A stretch of 64,000 bases of DNA from Methylocapsa acidiphila B2 (GTDB taxonomy: Bacteria > Pseudomonadota > Alphaproteobacteria > Rhizobiales > Beijerinckiaceae), in NCBI RefSeq assembly GCF_000427445.1, contig NZ_KE386496.1, forward strand, positions 1,426,001 to 1,490,000, given 5' to 3'. Positions 1 through 9,026 of the stretch are shown one piece after another. Below the pieces are notes generated by a model. It was not told where the DNA came from. It was given only the letters and a program-made list of their open reading frames with translations, and did no database searches. Every line of letters starts with the position of its first letter. Within the stretch, counting starts at the first letter, position 1. Made by a program: the position numbers and the translations under genes.

Positions 1-1615
1 CCGGCGCCGCGAAGAAAATGCTCTCCTCGATATCGACGAGCCAATCCGTGGTCTCGAAGAGCCAGCGACGGCCATTGGGCAAGACGCAAAGCACCCCGCG
101 GCCCTCGCGCACCCGCTTCATGCGGACGCTCGGATGAATATGGAAGCGCACGGCGAAGGGGCGCCTTTCAGTCGGGCTTCCCGCGGGCTCGACATGGCGT
201 AGCCGATCCGCGCCTTCGAGCTCCTTCCCGTCCTTGCGCAGAAAGACGCGCCGTTGATGGATGAGGCCGAAGCGGGGCTCATATCCATTATGCGCAGCAA
301 TGATCATGGTCCCGGCCGTCGTCTCGCGCCGCTCGACCTCGACCGCGTCCGGCCCAGACACCATCTCGTCGCCGAGCCATTTTCCAAGCCCGGCATGGAA
401 GGCGAACCGGCAGGACGAGGTGTCGTCGACCACCAGCGTCGAATGCGCCGCCGTCATGCGGGCGGCCTCCCGCGCCGGCAGGCGATTGGCGTCGGGCGAG
501 CCGCAATTGATGACGAGCCGTTGCGCGCCAACTGAAAATTCGAAGGAGGCGCAGCCAGCGTGAGCGCGGGTGGAGAAAGCCCGCGGCGGCGGGCCGCCGC
601 AATCCATCACCAGGATCGCTTCTTGCGCCTCGATGCGCTGATAGCCCGAATGCGGCGCATTGACGAGCGCCTGGGCGCGCACGTCGTCATAGGCGAGCAC
701 GGTCGCGATCTGTTCCGGCGCCGTCACCCCCATGCCATTGAACAGAGCCAGCGAGCCGTCGCCATGACGAAACAGGCGCAGCATCGGCATCATCCGGTCG
801 ATCGCGTTGAGAAGCTGAGCCGGCGTCTGCAATCCACGCGCGGCGTAGACTTGGCGCAGCGGGAGCAAATCGAGCAGGAGATCGATCAAGGCCTGTGGAT
901 TGCGGCTGACATGGCCCCCGTCCGGTAGGATTTGCCGCTCGAGCTCGTCGACGAGCAGCTTGGTGGTCCTTTGCTGAGCCTTGGCGGTCGATTCCGTGCT
1001 CAGGCAAAGCTCGACGAGGGCGATCGCGACGAGAAGGCGCGCGTCTCCGACGAGGCCTTCGGCCATCTTGCGCTCGAGAAACGCCTGGGCGGAGCCGATT
1101 CCTTTCATGAAGCGGCGATAAAAGGCTCTGTCGGCGCCCTCCAGAATGATCGGCGACTGCGAGAGCCAAGCAAGCAGCCGGCGCGCCACGACCTGCGGCT
1201 CCCAGGCCAGGCTTTGGTTCGGCTTGCCGGCGAGGCTCAAGAAATCTTCGACCAGGGCATGGGCGTTGGCGCGCGCGACCGCCGTGTCGGCGGCGCGCAA
1301 ATGGCGCAGCCAGCTGAAGCCCATGAGCGCCCGAGTCCAGGCTGGAGAATCAGGATCGAGTTCAAAGGGGGAACGACCATGCGCGTTGACGATCTTGCCG
1401 GCGAAAGCGAAATAGCCCGCGTATATGTCCGCGGCGAGAGTCGGATCGCTCGTTCTGATGTCCTGCGGCGCGATGAGCAACCGTTCCGGCGGCCGCCGCC
1501 GCAAGCCCGCCAGCGCGCGCAGCGGCGCGCCGAGGCTACGCCAAATTACCGTCGCCCCGCGTGCGGCGAGAAACCCGACCACGCGCAACCGGTCCTTGAA
1601 GATCGCGCCGGCCAC
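1..1615 (-). CDS. Heparinase II/III family protein (3' end cut by window edge)
   Basis: Translating the minus strand from about 1615 to 1 gives one open frame of about 538 codons that runs off the window. The N-terminal two thirds is helical, with runs such as AWTRALMGFSWLRHL and PDGGHVSRNPQALIDLLLDL, followed by a beta-rich part containing GCASFEFSVGAQRLVINCG and AAHSTLVVDD. This is the alpha/alpha-toroid plus C-terminal sheet pattern of alphaproteobacterial heparinase II/III-like proteins. The family cleaves acidic polysaccharides; the substrate here is unknown. Start choice: GTG at 1615 lies 9 bases after a GGCGAGGAG ribosome site; a TTG at 1624 in the same frame is possible but too close to that site. 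rsmB follows upstream on the same strand, an order common in Hyphomicrobiales from memory. Family call is fairly sure, activity is not. Confidence 0.8.
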   Translation of the reverse strand, partial: MAGAIFKDRLRVVGFLAARGATVIWRSLGAPLRALAGLRRRPPERLLIAPQDIRTSDPTLAADIYAGYFAFAGKIVNAHGRSPFELDPDSPAWTRALMGFSWLRHLRAADTAVARANAHALVEDFLSLAGKPNQSLAWEPQVVARRLLAWLSQSPIILEGADRAFYRRFMKGIGSAQAFLERKMAEGLVGDARLLVAIALVELCLSTESTAKAQQRTTKLLVDELERQILPDGGHVSRNPQALIDLLLDLLPLRQVYAARGLQTPAQLLNAIDRMMPMLRLFRHGDGSLALFNGMGVTAPEQIATVLAYDDVRAQALVNAPHSGYQRIEAQEAILVMDCGGPPPRAFSTRAHAGCASFEFSVGAQRLVINCGSPDANRLPAREAARMTAAHSTLVVDDTSSCRFAFHAGLGKWLGDEMVSGPDAVEVERRETTAGTMIIAAHNGYEPRFGLIHQRRVFLRKDGKELEGADRLRHVEPAGSPTERRPFAVRFHIHPSVRMKRVREGRGVLCVLPNGRRWLFETTDWLVDIEESIFFAAP

Positions 1616-1777
1616 GGGGTTCAACTCCTCGCCTGTCGAGCCCGCCGGCGGAACGGCGCCGCCGGCGCGCCTATTGTGTTATGTTCGCGCCGCGATGGTT
1701 AGGGCGCATCTTGCGACGCGCGCCCGGGCTTTTCGGCCCAATACGTTGCTTTATCGCTTAAAATCCTGTCCGCTTTA

Positions 1778-3199
1778 TTAACCACGGCGGACCAGTCGTG
1801 CGGCGAAAAATCCGTCGAGTCCGGAAAGTCGCGGCTCGCTTGCCGGGAGGTGGGGCGGCAAGGTCCGCATCTCGCCATTCTCGTTCAGGATTTCGGCCAA
1901 CCCGCCGACTTCTTCGACGCCGATCGGCGAACGCTCGACATCCGGATTGCGGCGAAGCAGCGCGGCGATTTGCTGCTCGCCCTCCTCCGGCTCGATCGAG
2001 CAGGTGCAATAGACGATGACGCCGCCCGGCTTCACCAGTTCGACCGCCTTATCCAGCATGCGCGATTGCGCCTGGGCCAAGGCGGCGATGTCGCTCGGCT
2101 TTTTGATCCAGGCGATGTCGGGCCGCCGTCTGATCGTTCCGGTCGCGAGGCAAGGCGCGTCGACGAGGATCGCGTCGAAGGGCGCGGCCTTGAGCGTCGC
2201 AATGTCGGCGACGACGACGTCCGCATGCAGGCGCAGCCGCTCGAAATTGGCGGCGAGCCGTTTCAGTCTTTCCGCCGAGCGATCAATCGCGACGACTTCT
2301 GCGCCCGCAGCGGCGAGTTGCGCCGCCTTGCCGCCGGGCGCCGCGCAAAAATCGGCCACCCGCAGACCAGGCCCGATCGGAAGCAGGCGAGCCGGCAAGG
2401 CCGCGGCAGCATCCTGGACCCACCATTCCCCGTCGGCGTAGCCTTCGAGCTCGCTGATCGGCGCATGGGTCTCAAGGCGCAGGGAGCCGGTCGGCAAAAG
2501 TCGCGCGCCGAGCCGCTTCGCCCATTCTTCCGGTTTCGACTTGACGGAGATATCGAGCGTCGGCTCGAAGCGATTGGCGGCGGCGATCGCATGCGCCAAG
2601 TCCTCGCCATAGGTCTTGCGCCAGCGCGCCGCGAGCCAGGGCGGCGTGTCGTGATCGAGCGGATCGCTCTCAGCAAGGAACCGTTCGCGCTCACGCGCGA
2701 GATTGCGCAGCACGCCATTGACCAGGGCGGCGAATGGAACGGTCTTCGATTCGAGGCGCGCCATGCGGACGGCGAGGTCGACCGCGGCATGGTCCGGCAC
2801 ATCGAGGAAGAGAACCTGCGCCGCTCCAACGATCAAGGCCCATTCGAGGTGAGCGACTTGGCGCGGCAAGCCCTTTTCCAGGAGCTCCGCCAAGGCGGCG
2901 CGGATCGTGCCGAGCCGCCGCAGAGAGACGGTGACGATCGAACGGACTAAGGCGACGTCACGCGCGTCGAGTCCACCGAGCCGCGCCGGAATCGCCCGCG
3001 CGGAGAAACATTCGTCGAGCGAATGCGCCTTGGCGACGATGTCGGAAAGGATCGCCGCCGCGGCGATGCGGACCGGCAAGCCCGGATGCTGCTCGGCCGC
3101 GAGCCTTTGCGCCTCGGCGAAACCAGCTTGACCAGGCCGGCTCGGCGACGCCTTGCGAACCCGCCGCCGATCCGCGGGAGGCCGCGGTGGGGCGTTCAA
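1778..3199 (-). CDS. rsmB: 16S rRNA (cytosine-967-C5)-methyltransferase RsmB
   Basis: SAM-dependent m5C methyltransferase acting on C967 of 16S rRNA. The N-terminal about 150 residues form a NusB-like RNA-binding domain (RIAAAAILSDIVAKAHSLDE through the ALIVGAAQVLFLDVPDHAAV stretch). The C-terminal half is the Rossmann methyltransferase: the SAM loop VADFCAAPGGKAAQLAAAGA, the motif IV cysteine in DAPCLATGTIRRRPDIAW, and the motif VI catalytic cysteine in VYCTCSIEPEEGEQQ. The open frame reaches back to 3373, but the first 58 residues look non-coding; TTG at 3199 has GGAG seven bases upstream and gives about 473 residues, close to the family length. A downstream start is possible. Ends TAA. Confidence 0.93.
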   Translation of the reverse strand: MNAPPRPPADRRRVRKASPSRPGQAGFAEAQRLAAEQHPGLPVRIAAAAILSDIVAKAHSLDECFSARAIPARLGGLDARDVALVRSIVTVSLRRLGTIRAALAELLEKGLPRQVAHLEWALIVGAAQVLFLDVPDHAAVDLAVRMARLESKTVPFAALVNGVLRNLARERERFLAESDPLDHDTPPWLAARWRKTYGEDLAHAIAAANRFEPTLDISVKSKPEEWAKRLGARLLPTGSLRLETHAPISELEGYADGEWWVQDAAAALPARLLPIGPGLRVADFCAAPGGKAAQLAAAGAEVVAIDRSAERLKRLAANFERLRLHADVVVADIATLKAAPFDAILVDAPCLATGTIRRRPDIAWIKKPSDIAALAQAQSRMLDKAVELVKPGGVIVYCTCSIEPEEGEQQIAALLRRNPDVERSPIGVEEVGGLAEILNENGEMRTLPPHLPASEPRLSGLDGFFAARLVRRG

Positions 3200-3436
3200 A
3201 TTCCGACTCCGCTGCGACGGCTTTGGCGACGAATCATACGCATTTGTAGCACGACCGCTCAGGCAAACTTGCGAGTTTTGTTCATTATCCAAAGCCTTTG
3301 AGCGTGCGCCGCTCCGATGAATCCTTGCCGAAAACGAAGAAAAAAGCTGGAATTTCACTGCGCTGGCAGGCATCTCTTCGAATAGCGAAGACGCGTTTCG
3401 AAGCCATGCTCTAAATCAATTTTTCAAGGCAAGGTA

Positions 3437-3652
3437 ATGGACGAATTAAAAGATTCGACGACAAACGCGGAAGTGAGCCAAGCCCGCCGGATCCTGTCCC
3501 CGGCCGCCTTGCGCGCGCTCGCCGAAGCGGAGGAGCGCCGCCGCATCGCGGCCGAGGCTGCCGCTCGGCCGACAGAGGTCAACGGGCGGGAAGGCCCGGA
3601 TCCTGCGCGCTATGGCGACTGGGAAGTGAAGGGAATCGCCAGCGATTTTTAG
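3437..3652 (+). CDS. DUF1674 / SDHAF4-like succinate dehydrogenase assembly factor
   Basis: A 71-residue protein ending in the family signature GREGPDPARYGDWEVKGIAS followed by DF, which defines DUF1674. Mitochondrial homologues (SDHAF4/Sdh8) bind the flavinated SdhA subunit and help assemble complex II; the same role is inferred here. The N-terminal half is charged, alanine-rich and predicted helical. The gene stands alone on the plus strand, divergent from rsmB and convergent with pheS 18 bp away. Ends TAG, so amber is a normal stop codon in this genome. Confidence 0.85.
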   Translation: MDELKDSTTNAEVSQARRILSPAALRALAEAEERRRIAAEAAARPTEVNGREGPDPARYGDWEVKGIASDF

Positions 3653-3670
3653 CCAAGTCGCGCGACGGCG

Positions 3671-4753
3671 TCACGCGCTGAGGCCGCCAACCAGGCTCGG
3701 CAGATCGAGCGGCCGAAAGCCATAATGGCTCAACCAGCGTATATCCGCTTCGAAGAACGCGCGCAGATCAGGCATTCCATATTTCAGCATCGCGATCCGA
3801 TCGATTCCCATGCCCCAGGCGAAGCCCTGGTAGACATCCGGATCGAGATTGCAATTGCGCAGCACATTCGGATGAACCATGCCGCAGCCGAGAATTTCGA
3901 GCCAGTCTTCCCCCTCGCCGAATCTGATCTCGCCATCCTTGCGGGCGCATTGAATGTCGACCTCCATCGACGGCTCGGTGAATGGAAAATAGCTCGGCCG
4001 AAAGCGCATCTTGACGTCGCTCACCTCGAAGAAGGCCTTGCAGAATTCCTGCAAGATCCATTTCAAATGCCCGAGATTGGCGGACCGATCGATCACGAGG
4101 CCCTCAACCTGATGAAACATCGGGGTATGGGTCTGATCCGAGTCGCAGCGGTAGGTGCGGCCGGGGCAAATCACCCTGATCGGAGGCTTCTGCGCAACCA
4201 TGGTGCGGACCTGAACCGGGCTCGTATGGGTCCGCAACACCTTGCGGCGTCCGTCTGCGCCAGGGTTGAAGAAGAACGTGTCGTGCATGTCGCGCGCCGG
4301 ATGGTCCGGCGGGAAATTGAGCTTGGTGAAATTATAATCGTCGGACTCGATGTCCGGTCCTTCGGCGATGGCGAAGCCCATGTCAGCGAAGATCGCCGCG
4401 AGTTCGTCCATGACCTGAGTCACCGGATGGATTCGGCCACGTTCGAGCCCCAGCGGGCGGGCCGGCAAAGTGACGTCGAGGGTTTCAGCCTTCAGGCGCG
4501 CGTCGAGCGCCAGATCTTTGAGAAGGGCGCGCCGCTCGGTCAGCGCCCCGCTGACCGCGTCCTTGAGCGCATTGATCGCAGCCCCCTGCTCTTTACGCTC
4601 CTCCGGCGCCAACTTGCCAAGCCCGGACAGCAGGGCCGAAACTGAACCCTTCTTGCCGAGCGCAGCGACGCGAACCGTTTCAAGCGCAGCCTCGTCGCCC
4701 GCCGCGGCGATCTCGGCCAGGACTTGCGTTTGCAGGGCGTTCAGATCGGTCAT
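3671..4753 (-). CDS. pheS: Phenylalanyl-tRNA synthetase alpha subunit
   Basis: A 360-residue class II aminoacyl-tRNA synthetase subunit, normal length for PheS. It starts [10 protein letters not shown] with an N-terminal coiled coil, then class II motif 1 ([20 protein letters not shown]), motif 2 region ([30 protein letters not shown]) and motif 3 ([20 protein letters not shown]). In the cell it pairs with PheT as an alpha2beta2 enzyme charging tRNA-Phe. The frame is open to 4894, but ATG at 4753 matches the family start. pheT, usually directly downstream, is absent: the gene runs convergently into the DUF1674 gene, and no pheT is present elsewhere in the window. Confidence 0.96.
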   Translation of the reverse strand: MTDLNALQTQVLAEIAAAGDEAALETVRVAALGKKGSVSALLSGLGKLAPEERKEQGAAINALKDAVSGALTERRALLKDLALDARLKAETLDVTLPARPLGLERGRIHPVTQVMDELAAIFADMGFAIAEGPDIESDDYNFTKLNFPPDHPARDMHDTFFFNPGADGRRKVLRTHTSPVQVRTMVAQKPPIRVICPGRTYRCDSDQTHTPMFHQVEGLVIDRSANLGHLKWILQEFCKAFFEVSDVKMRFRPSYFPFTEPSMEVDIQCARKDGEIRFGEGEDWLEILGCGMVHPNVLRNCNLDPDVYQGFAWGMGIDRIAMLKYGMPDLRAFFEADIRWLSHYGFRPLDLPSLVGGLSA

Positions 4754-4939
4754 GGCTCGGATTCGTCTCACAAGAATTCGGAAAAAAGTCGGCGCTCTCG
4801 GTGGCCGGCCTGCGACATGTCGACCTATCGCACGGGCGTCCGAGGGCTTCAAGTTACGGTCGACATCCAGTGTCTTGACAATGTTGCATCGCAATTATAG
4901 AGGCGGCGAAGGTTCGGCTTGTCTAACAAGGAGTTCGCC

Positions 4940-5980
4940 ATGGTAAGGCGCATTGTCGTCGCGTTCCTCGGCCTTGGCTGCGCCTTTTCGGCGCCCGCAT
5001 TCGCTGATGCGGATCTCCTTGGGAAAGCCAAGCAGTTCTTTACGCCAATCCCGACGACCCCTCCGGAACTTCCGGGCAACCCTGCGACTCCAGCCAAGGT
5101 TGAACTCGGCAAAGATCTTTATTTCGATCCCCGGCTGTCCGCGAGCCATTCGATCAGCTGCGCCTCCTGCCATAATTTGGGACTTGGCGGCGCCGACGCC
5201 CAACCGACGTCCATCGGGCATCATTGGCAGCGCGGCGGCCGCAACGCGCCGACCGTCCTGAACGCCGTCTTCAATCTCGCGCAGTTCTGGGACGGCCGCG
5301 CCAAGGACCTCGAGGAGCAGGCCGGCGGACCGGTCGTCAATCCGATCGAGATGGCGTCGCAGGAAGTCGATGCTGTCGGCCTCTTGAAAACCATTCCAGG
5401 ATATCGCGACGCCTTCGCGGCGGCCTTCCCCGGCGAGGCGGCGCCCGTATCCCTGGCCAATGCGCAAAAGGCGATCGCGGTCTTCGAAGCCACGCTGATC
5501 ACCCCCAACGCGCCTTTCGATCGATTCCTCAAGGGCGACGCCAAGGCCCTCAGCCCGGTCGAAAAGGAAGGATTAGCGCTCTTTCTGGATAAGGGCTGCG
5601 CGAACTGCCACAATGGCGTCAACATCGGCGGCGGCATGTACGCTAAATTCGGAATCGCGCTGAAGCCCGGACCGGAATTCCTCCCGCCGGACGACAAGGG
5701 TCGCGCCAAGGTCACGAAGTCCCAGGACGATGAAGATGCGTTCAAGGTTCCGACGCTCCGGAATATTGCGCTGACCGCGCCCTATTTCCACACGGGCAAG
5801 GAATGGGATTTGCGCAAGGCCGTAGCGCTCATGGGGGCGACGCAAATCGGCGAGCAATTGAGCGAAGATGACATCAATAAGATCACGGCCTTCCTCGGCT
5901 CGTTGACCGGCGAACAGCCCAAAGTGACCTACCCAGTCCTGCCGCCGAGCGCCTCCACGACCCCACAGCCCACGCCGTAA
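4940..5980 (+). CDS. Di-haem cytochrome c peroxidase (CCP/MauG superfamily)
   Basis: A 346-residue periplasmic protein. The signal peptide MVRRIVVAFLGLGCAFSAPA ends near FADA. Two CxxCH haem-c sites are visible: CASCH at about residues 74-78 (low-potential haem) and CANCH at about 220-224 (high-potential haem). Between them lie the family motifs FWDGRAKDLEEQAGGPVVNP and VPTLRNIALTAPYFHTG. Such enzymes reduce hydrogen peroxide to water with electrons from cytochromes; MauG relatives instead modify proteins, but no mau genes are nearby. Start ATG at 4940 has AAGGAG six bases upstream; the in-frame ATG at 4919 lacks one. Monocistronic, divergent from pheS. Confidence 0.93.
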   Translation: MVRRIVVAFLGLGCAFSAPAFADADLLGKAKQFFTPIPTTPPELPGNPATPAKVELGKDLYFDPRLSASHSISCASCHNLGLGGADAQPTSIGHHWQRGGRNAPTVLNAVFNLAQFWDGRAKDLEEQAGGPVVNPIEMASQEVDAVGLLKTIPGYRDAFAAAFPGEAAPVSLANAQKAIAVFEATLITPNAPFDRFLKGDAKALSPVEKEGLALFLDKGCANCHNGVNIGGGMYAKFGIALKPGPEFLPPDDKGRAKVTKSQDDEDAFKVPTLRNIALTAPYFHTGKEWDLRKAVALMGATQIGEQLSEDDINKITAFLGSLTGEQPKVTYPVLPPSASTTPQPTP

Positions 5981-6012
5981 GACGCCGCGAGGACCGAAAA
6001 GAATTGCGTCCG

Positions 6013-6330
6013 TCAGCGTGTGACGGACGCAATCCATGACAGATAGGATCCAGCCCCGCTTTCAATCGCGATCTGGATGATTTCGGGGATCTCGTAATCA
6101 TGGGCGGCCTTGATCGCCGCCTCGACGTCAAAATAGTCGGCGCTCTTGATCTTGCAGAGCAAAAGCAGCTCCAACGCGTTTTGCACCGCGCCCTCCCATT
6201 CATAGAAGCTGTTGATCGGGAGGATTTGCACGCAAGCCGCGAGACGCTTGTCGATCAACGTTTTTGCGATCAATTCCGCCCTGGCGGCGTCGCCGCAGGT
6301 GGTCAAGACGAGGGCGTAGCCCGAACTCAT
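6013..6330 (-). CDS. cutA: Divalent cation tolerance protein CutA1
   Basis: A 105-residue protein of CutA1 length and pattern: VLTTCGDAARAELIAKTLID, then KRLAACVQILPINSFYEWEG and the end HDYEIPEIIQIAIESGAGSY. CutA1 forms stable trimers with a ferredoxin-like fold and is linked to copper and other metal tolerance, although the mechanism is unsettled. The frame extends upstream to 6516, but ATG at 6330 is the family start. It lies between the peroxidase (convergent) and the aminopeptidase gene (same strand, about 70 bp upstream). Confidence 0.93.
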   Translation of the reverse strand: MSSGYALVLTTCGDAARAELIAKTLIDKRLAACVQILPINSFYEWEGAVQNALELLLLCKIKSADYFDVEAAIKAAHDYEIPEIIQIAIESGAGSYLSWIASVTR

Positions 6331-6403
6331 CCGCTTGCCGCCTCTATGGAATGTCGGATCGACGCGGGGCGTCGGCCAGCGCCTCGACGCGACAGGACTG
6401 CAT

Positions 6404-8221
6404 TCAGATCCGGCGCGTCGCCTCAGCCAGCCACCGCCGCGCAGCCGCCTCCGCAAGAAAAGGCGAAATCTCCTTGCGCACCCGGGCGTGATAGGCGTTG
6501 AGCCAGGCGATTTCATCCGCGTCGAAAAGCTTGCGCTCGACCAATGAAAGATCGATCGGGGCCAGCGTTATCGTCTCGAACCCCAGCATCTCCCGCTCCG
6601 CGCCGGCGATGGTCCTCGGCTCGACGACCACGAGATTTTCGATGCGAATTCCCCAATGTCCGGCTTTGTAATAGCCCGGCTCGTCGGACAAGATCATGCC
6701 CGGCTCGAGCGGCGTCGAACCCAGCTTTGAAATGCGCTGCGGCCCCTCGTGGACCGACAGATAAGAGCCGACGCCATGCCCGACGCCGTGATCGAAATCG
6801 AGACCCGCGCGCCAGAGCGGCAATCGCGCCAGCGCGTCGATTTGCGCGCCGGAGGCGCCCTTGGGAAAGATTGCGCGCGCGATCGCAATATGCCCTTTCA
6901 AGACGCGGGTGAAGCGGTCGCGCATCTCGGCGGTCGGCCTGCCGATGGCGACGGTGCGGGTGATGTCGGTCGTGCCGTCCTCATATTGCCCGCCCGAATC
7001 GATCAGGAAAATGCCTTTTCCAATTGTCCGATTGGTCTTTACCGTCACCCGATAATGAGGGATGGCCGCATTCGGGCCCGCCGCGGCGATTGATGGAAAA
7101 GACACGTCCTTCAGCTTGCCGGACTCGCGCCTGAAAGTTTCGAGCGCCTCGGCCGCATCGATTTCTGTGACGTTTCCTTTGGGCGCCTGAACCGAAAGCC
7201 AATGGAGAAAGCGCACGACGGCGACGCCGTCGCGGCGATGCGCCTGACGCGCCCCTTCGAGCTCGGTCGGATTTTTCTTCGCCTTCATCAAAGCGATTGG
7301 ATCGAGGCCCACCTCAATCCGGCCGCCAGCGTTTTTCGCGGTCTCGGTTAGCTTAGCCGCGACCGTCGCGGCGTCGAACAGGACGCTCTTGCCCGCTTTT
7401 CCGAGATCTTCGAGATCCGGAACAAGCCGATCCGGAGCTGCGACGTCGGCGAGCTTTGAAAGCGTCTCGCGAAGCTTTGTGTCGAGCTTGCGCGCGTCGA
7501 CATAAACGCGCGGCCTGCCCTCTTTCAAAACAAGGGCGTGGGCGAGGGGCAAAGGCGTATGCGCGACGTCGCGGCCGCGAATATTGAAAGCCCAGGCGAC
7601 GGAATGCGGATCGCTCACCAAAAGCGCGTCCTTGCCGGCGAGAGCCGCGGCCGCGCGCGCGAGCTTGCTGCTCGCCGTCTCACCTGCGAATTTGCGCGCG
7701 TGCAGGCTAATTTTGCCAAGCGGCGGCGCTGGACGATCCGCCCATAATCCGTCGATCGGATTGGGCTCGAGGGGGACGAGTTCGCCGCCGGCCGCCCCAA
7801 CCGCCTTGGCGAGCCGCTCGATCTGGCGCGGCGTATGCAGCCAGGGATCGTAGCCAAGCCTTGCACCGCGCGGGAGATTCGCCTCGAGCCATTTTTCAGG
7901 GCTCGTCTCCTCGATCGCGACGGGTTGAAAAATCGCTGTATCGACCTGGTCCTTCACCGCCAGGGCGTAGCGGCCGTCGATGAAAATCGCCGCGTGCTCG
8001 CGCAGAACAATGGCGAGCCCCGCCGAACCCGTGAAGCCTGATAGCCACGCGAGCCGCTCCTCCGAACCCGCGACATATTCGTTTTGATGCTGATCGGCGC
8101 GAGGGATGAGAAAGGCGTCGACGCGTTGCCGGTCGAGAGCCGCTCGCAATTCCGCGACCCGCGCGACGCTCTGGGAAAGATCCGATCGATCCTCAAAAGA
8201 CTGAAAGAGGCTTTCAAACAT
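6404..8221 (-). CDS. Xaa-Pro aminopeptidase (M24B, aminopeptidase P family)
   Basis: About 605 residues, matching the long three-domain aminopeptidase P found in alphaproteobacteria. Two creatinase-like N-terminal domains (ALRQRVDAFLIPRADQHQNE-type region, GFTGSAGLAIVLREHAAIFI) precede a C-terminal pita-bread peptidase domain. Metal-site motifs are visible: DSGGQYEDGTTDITRTV, the histidine region FDHGVGHGVGSYLSVHEGPQ, and EPGYYKAGHWGIRIENLVVV. It removes an N-terminal residue that precedes proline, with two manganese or similar ions, in the cytoplasm. ATG at 8221 (MFESLFQSFEDRSDL) fits the family; the open frame to 8332 adds 37 residues of no recognisable character. Confidence 0.93.
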   Translation of the reverse strand: MFESLFQSFEDRSDLSQSVARVAELRAALDRQRVDAFLIPRADQHQNEYVAGSEERLAWLSGFTGSAGLAIVLREHAAIFIDGRYALAVKDQVDTAIFQPVAIEETSPEKWLEANLPRGARLGYDPWLHTPRQIERLAKAVGAAGGELVPLEPNPIDGLWADRPAPPLGKISLHARKFAGETASSKLARAAAALAGKDALLVSDPHSVAWAFNIRGRDVAHTPLPLAHALVLKEGRPRVYVDARKLDTKLRETLSKLADVAAPDRLVPDLEDLGKAGKSVLFDAATVAAKLTETAKNAGGRIEVGLDPIALMKAKKNPTELEGARQAHRRDGVAVVRFLHWLSVQAPKGNVTEIDAAEALETFRRESGKLKDVSFPSIAAAGPNAAIPHYRVTVKTNRTIGKGIFLIDSGGQYEDGTTDITRTVAIGRPTAEMRDRFTRVLKGHIAIARAIFPKGASGAQIDALARLPLWRAGLDFDHGVGHGVGSYLSVHEGPQRISKLGSTPLEPGMILSDEPGYYKAGHWGIRIENLVVVEPRTIAGAEREMLGFETITLAPIDLSLVERKLFDADEIAWLNAYHARVRKEISPFLAEAAARRWLAEATRRI

Positions 8222-8268
8222 GTCGTAAGAGTAGCGGCGCTTAGACCGCGCCGCAACATGCCTCGACG

Positions 8269-8724
8269 CTATTTCGCCGCCTCTTGGCAGCCACCCTCTA
8301 TTGGATGTCCAGGCACAGACCCGGCTTTCCACCGCAGGTCGAAATCACACATTTCCGCTTCAAGACATTCAACTTCCAGCCGGAGCGCGCAGCCGCCCGA
8401 GAAGATCATCTCAACCACGCCAGCCGGAGCTTCCGTTTCCTCGAAGCTGATGCTGAGGAGATTAAGAAGAGCGGAACGGTCTTTTGGGGCGATGCCCATG
8501 CATTTGGCCCTGAGCACGCGCTCAAAATGAAGTCCAGCGCGACACCGTTCCAAACCGCCGTTCATCGCTTTCACCCAATCGAACCTGGATGCGACTATGG
8601 CGAAGCGTTTCGACTCGGGCAGATACGCCATGTCGCCGACGCGAACCAAGGCGTCTTGAAGATTGGCCGAAATCACTTTCAAATCTTCGTCGTCGAAGGC
8701 GATCAAGCGCAGAAGATCCGGCAT
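8269..8724 (-). CDS. DUF2948 family protein
   Basis: A 151-residue protein of unknown function restricted, as far as I know, to alphaproteobacteria. The DUF2948 pattern is clear: LRLIAFDDEDLKVISANLQD at the start, YLPESKRFAIVASRFDWVKA, then the C-terminal FSGGCALRLEVECLEAEMCD. No signal peptide or membrane segment. It sits upstream of the aminopeptidase on the same strand with a gap of about 47 bp and may share a transcript. Confidence 0.88.
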   Translation of the reverse strand: MPDLLRLIAFDDEDLKVISANLQDALVRVGDMAYLPESKRFAIVASRFDWVKAMNGGLERCRAGLHFERVLRAKCMGIAPKDRSALLNLLSISFEETEAPAGVVEMIFSGGCALRLEVECLEAEMCDFDLRWKAGSVPGHPIEGGCQEAAK

Positions 8725-9026
8725 CGGCCTCTCCCTCCTCGGGCTCTATTTCATTCGCGGGGACAATTCGGGCCGCCGCGTCGTGGAGCGCCGCCCGAGC
8801 GTATGCGGCCGCTGTAAAAGACCTTTGAATACGCGCAAACGCAGGACTCTCGCCCCTCGCCAACGCCTTACGACGTCGAAAAGTCTCGGCTTTCGGTTCG
8901 GCCGGCGATCGATCCGCGATCAGCTTGAATTGGGACCGCCGTATGGCCGTTTCAAGGCTAAGCCGCGCGCAAGGACGATTTGTTTCAGCCTATGGCTGTA
9001 GTCGGCGCGCAAGCGCCTAACTGCGC
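8725..9026. other. Intergenic region between DUF2948 gene and murA
   Basis: About 300 bp with no convincing gene on either strand. Short open frames here have no recognisable motif and arginine-rich composition typical of antisense readings. It should hold the murA 3' end and the promoter of the DUF2948 gene, but I cannot point to clear -35/-10 boxes. Confidence 0.5.

Noticed and set aside
687-1169. 160-residue minus open frame inside the heparinase region
   Set aside because: Arginine-rich with no motif; it is an out-of-frame reading of the heparinase-like gene, whose real frame lacks an ATG and so is easily missed.
3725-4645. 306-residue plus open frame over pheS
   Set aside because: Antisense reading of a certain gene; no start signal and no motif.
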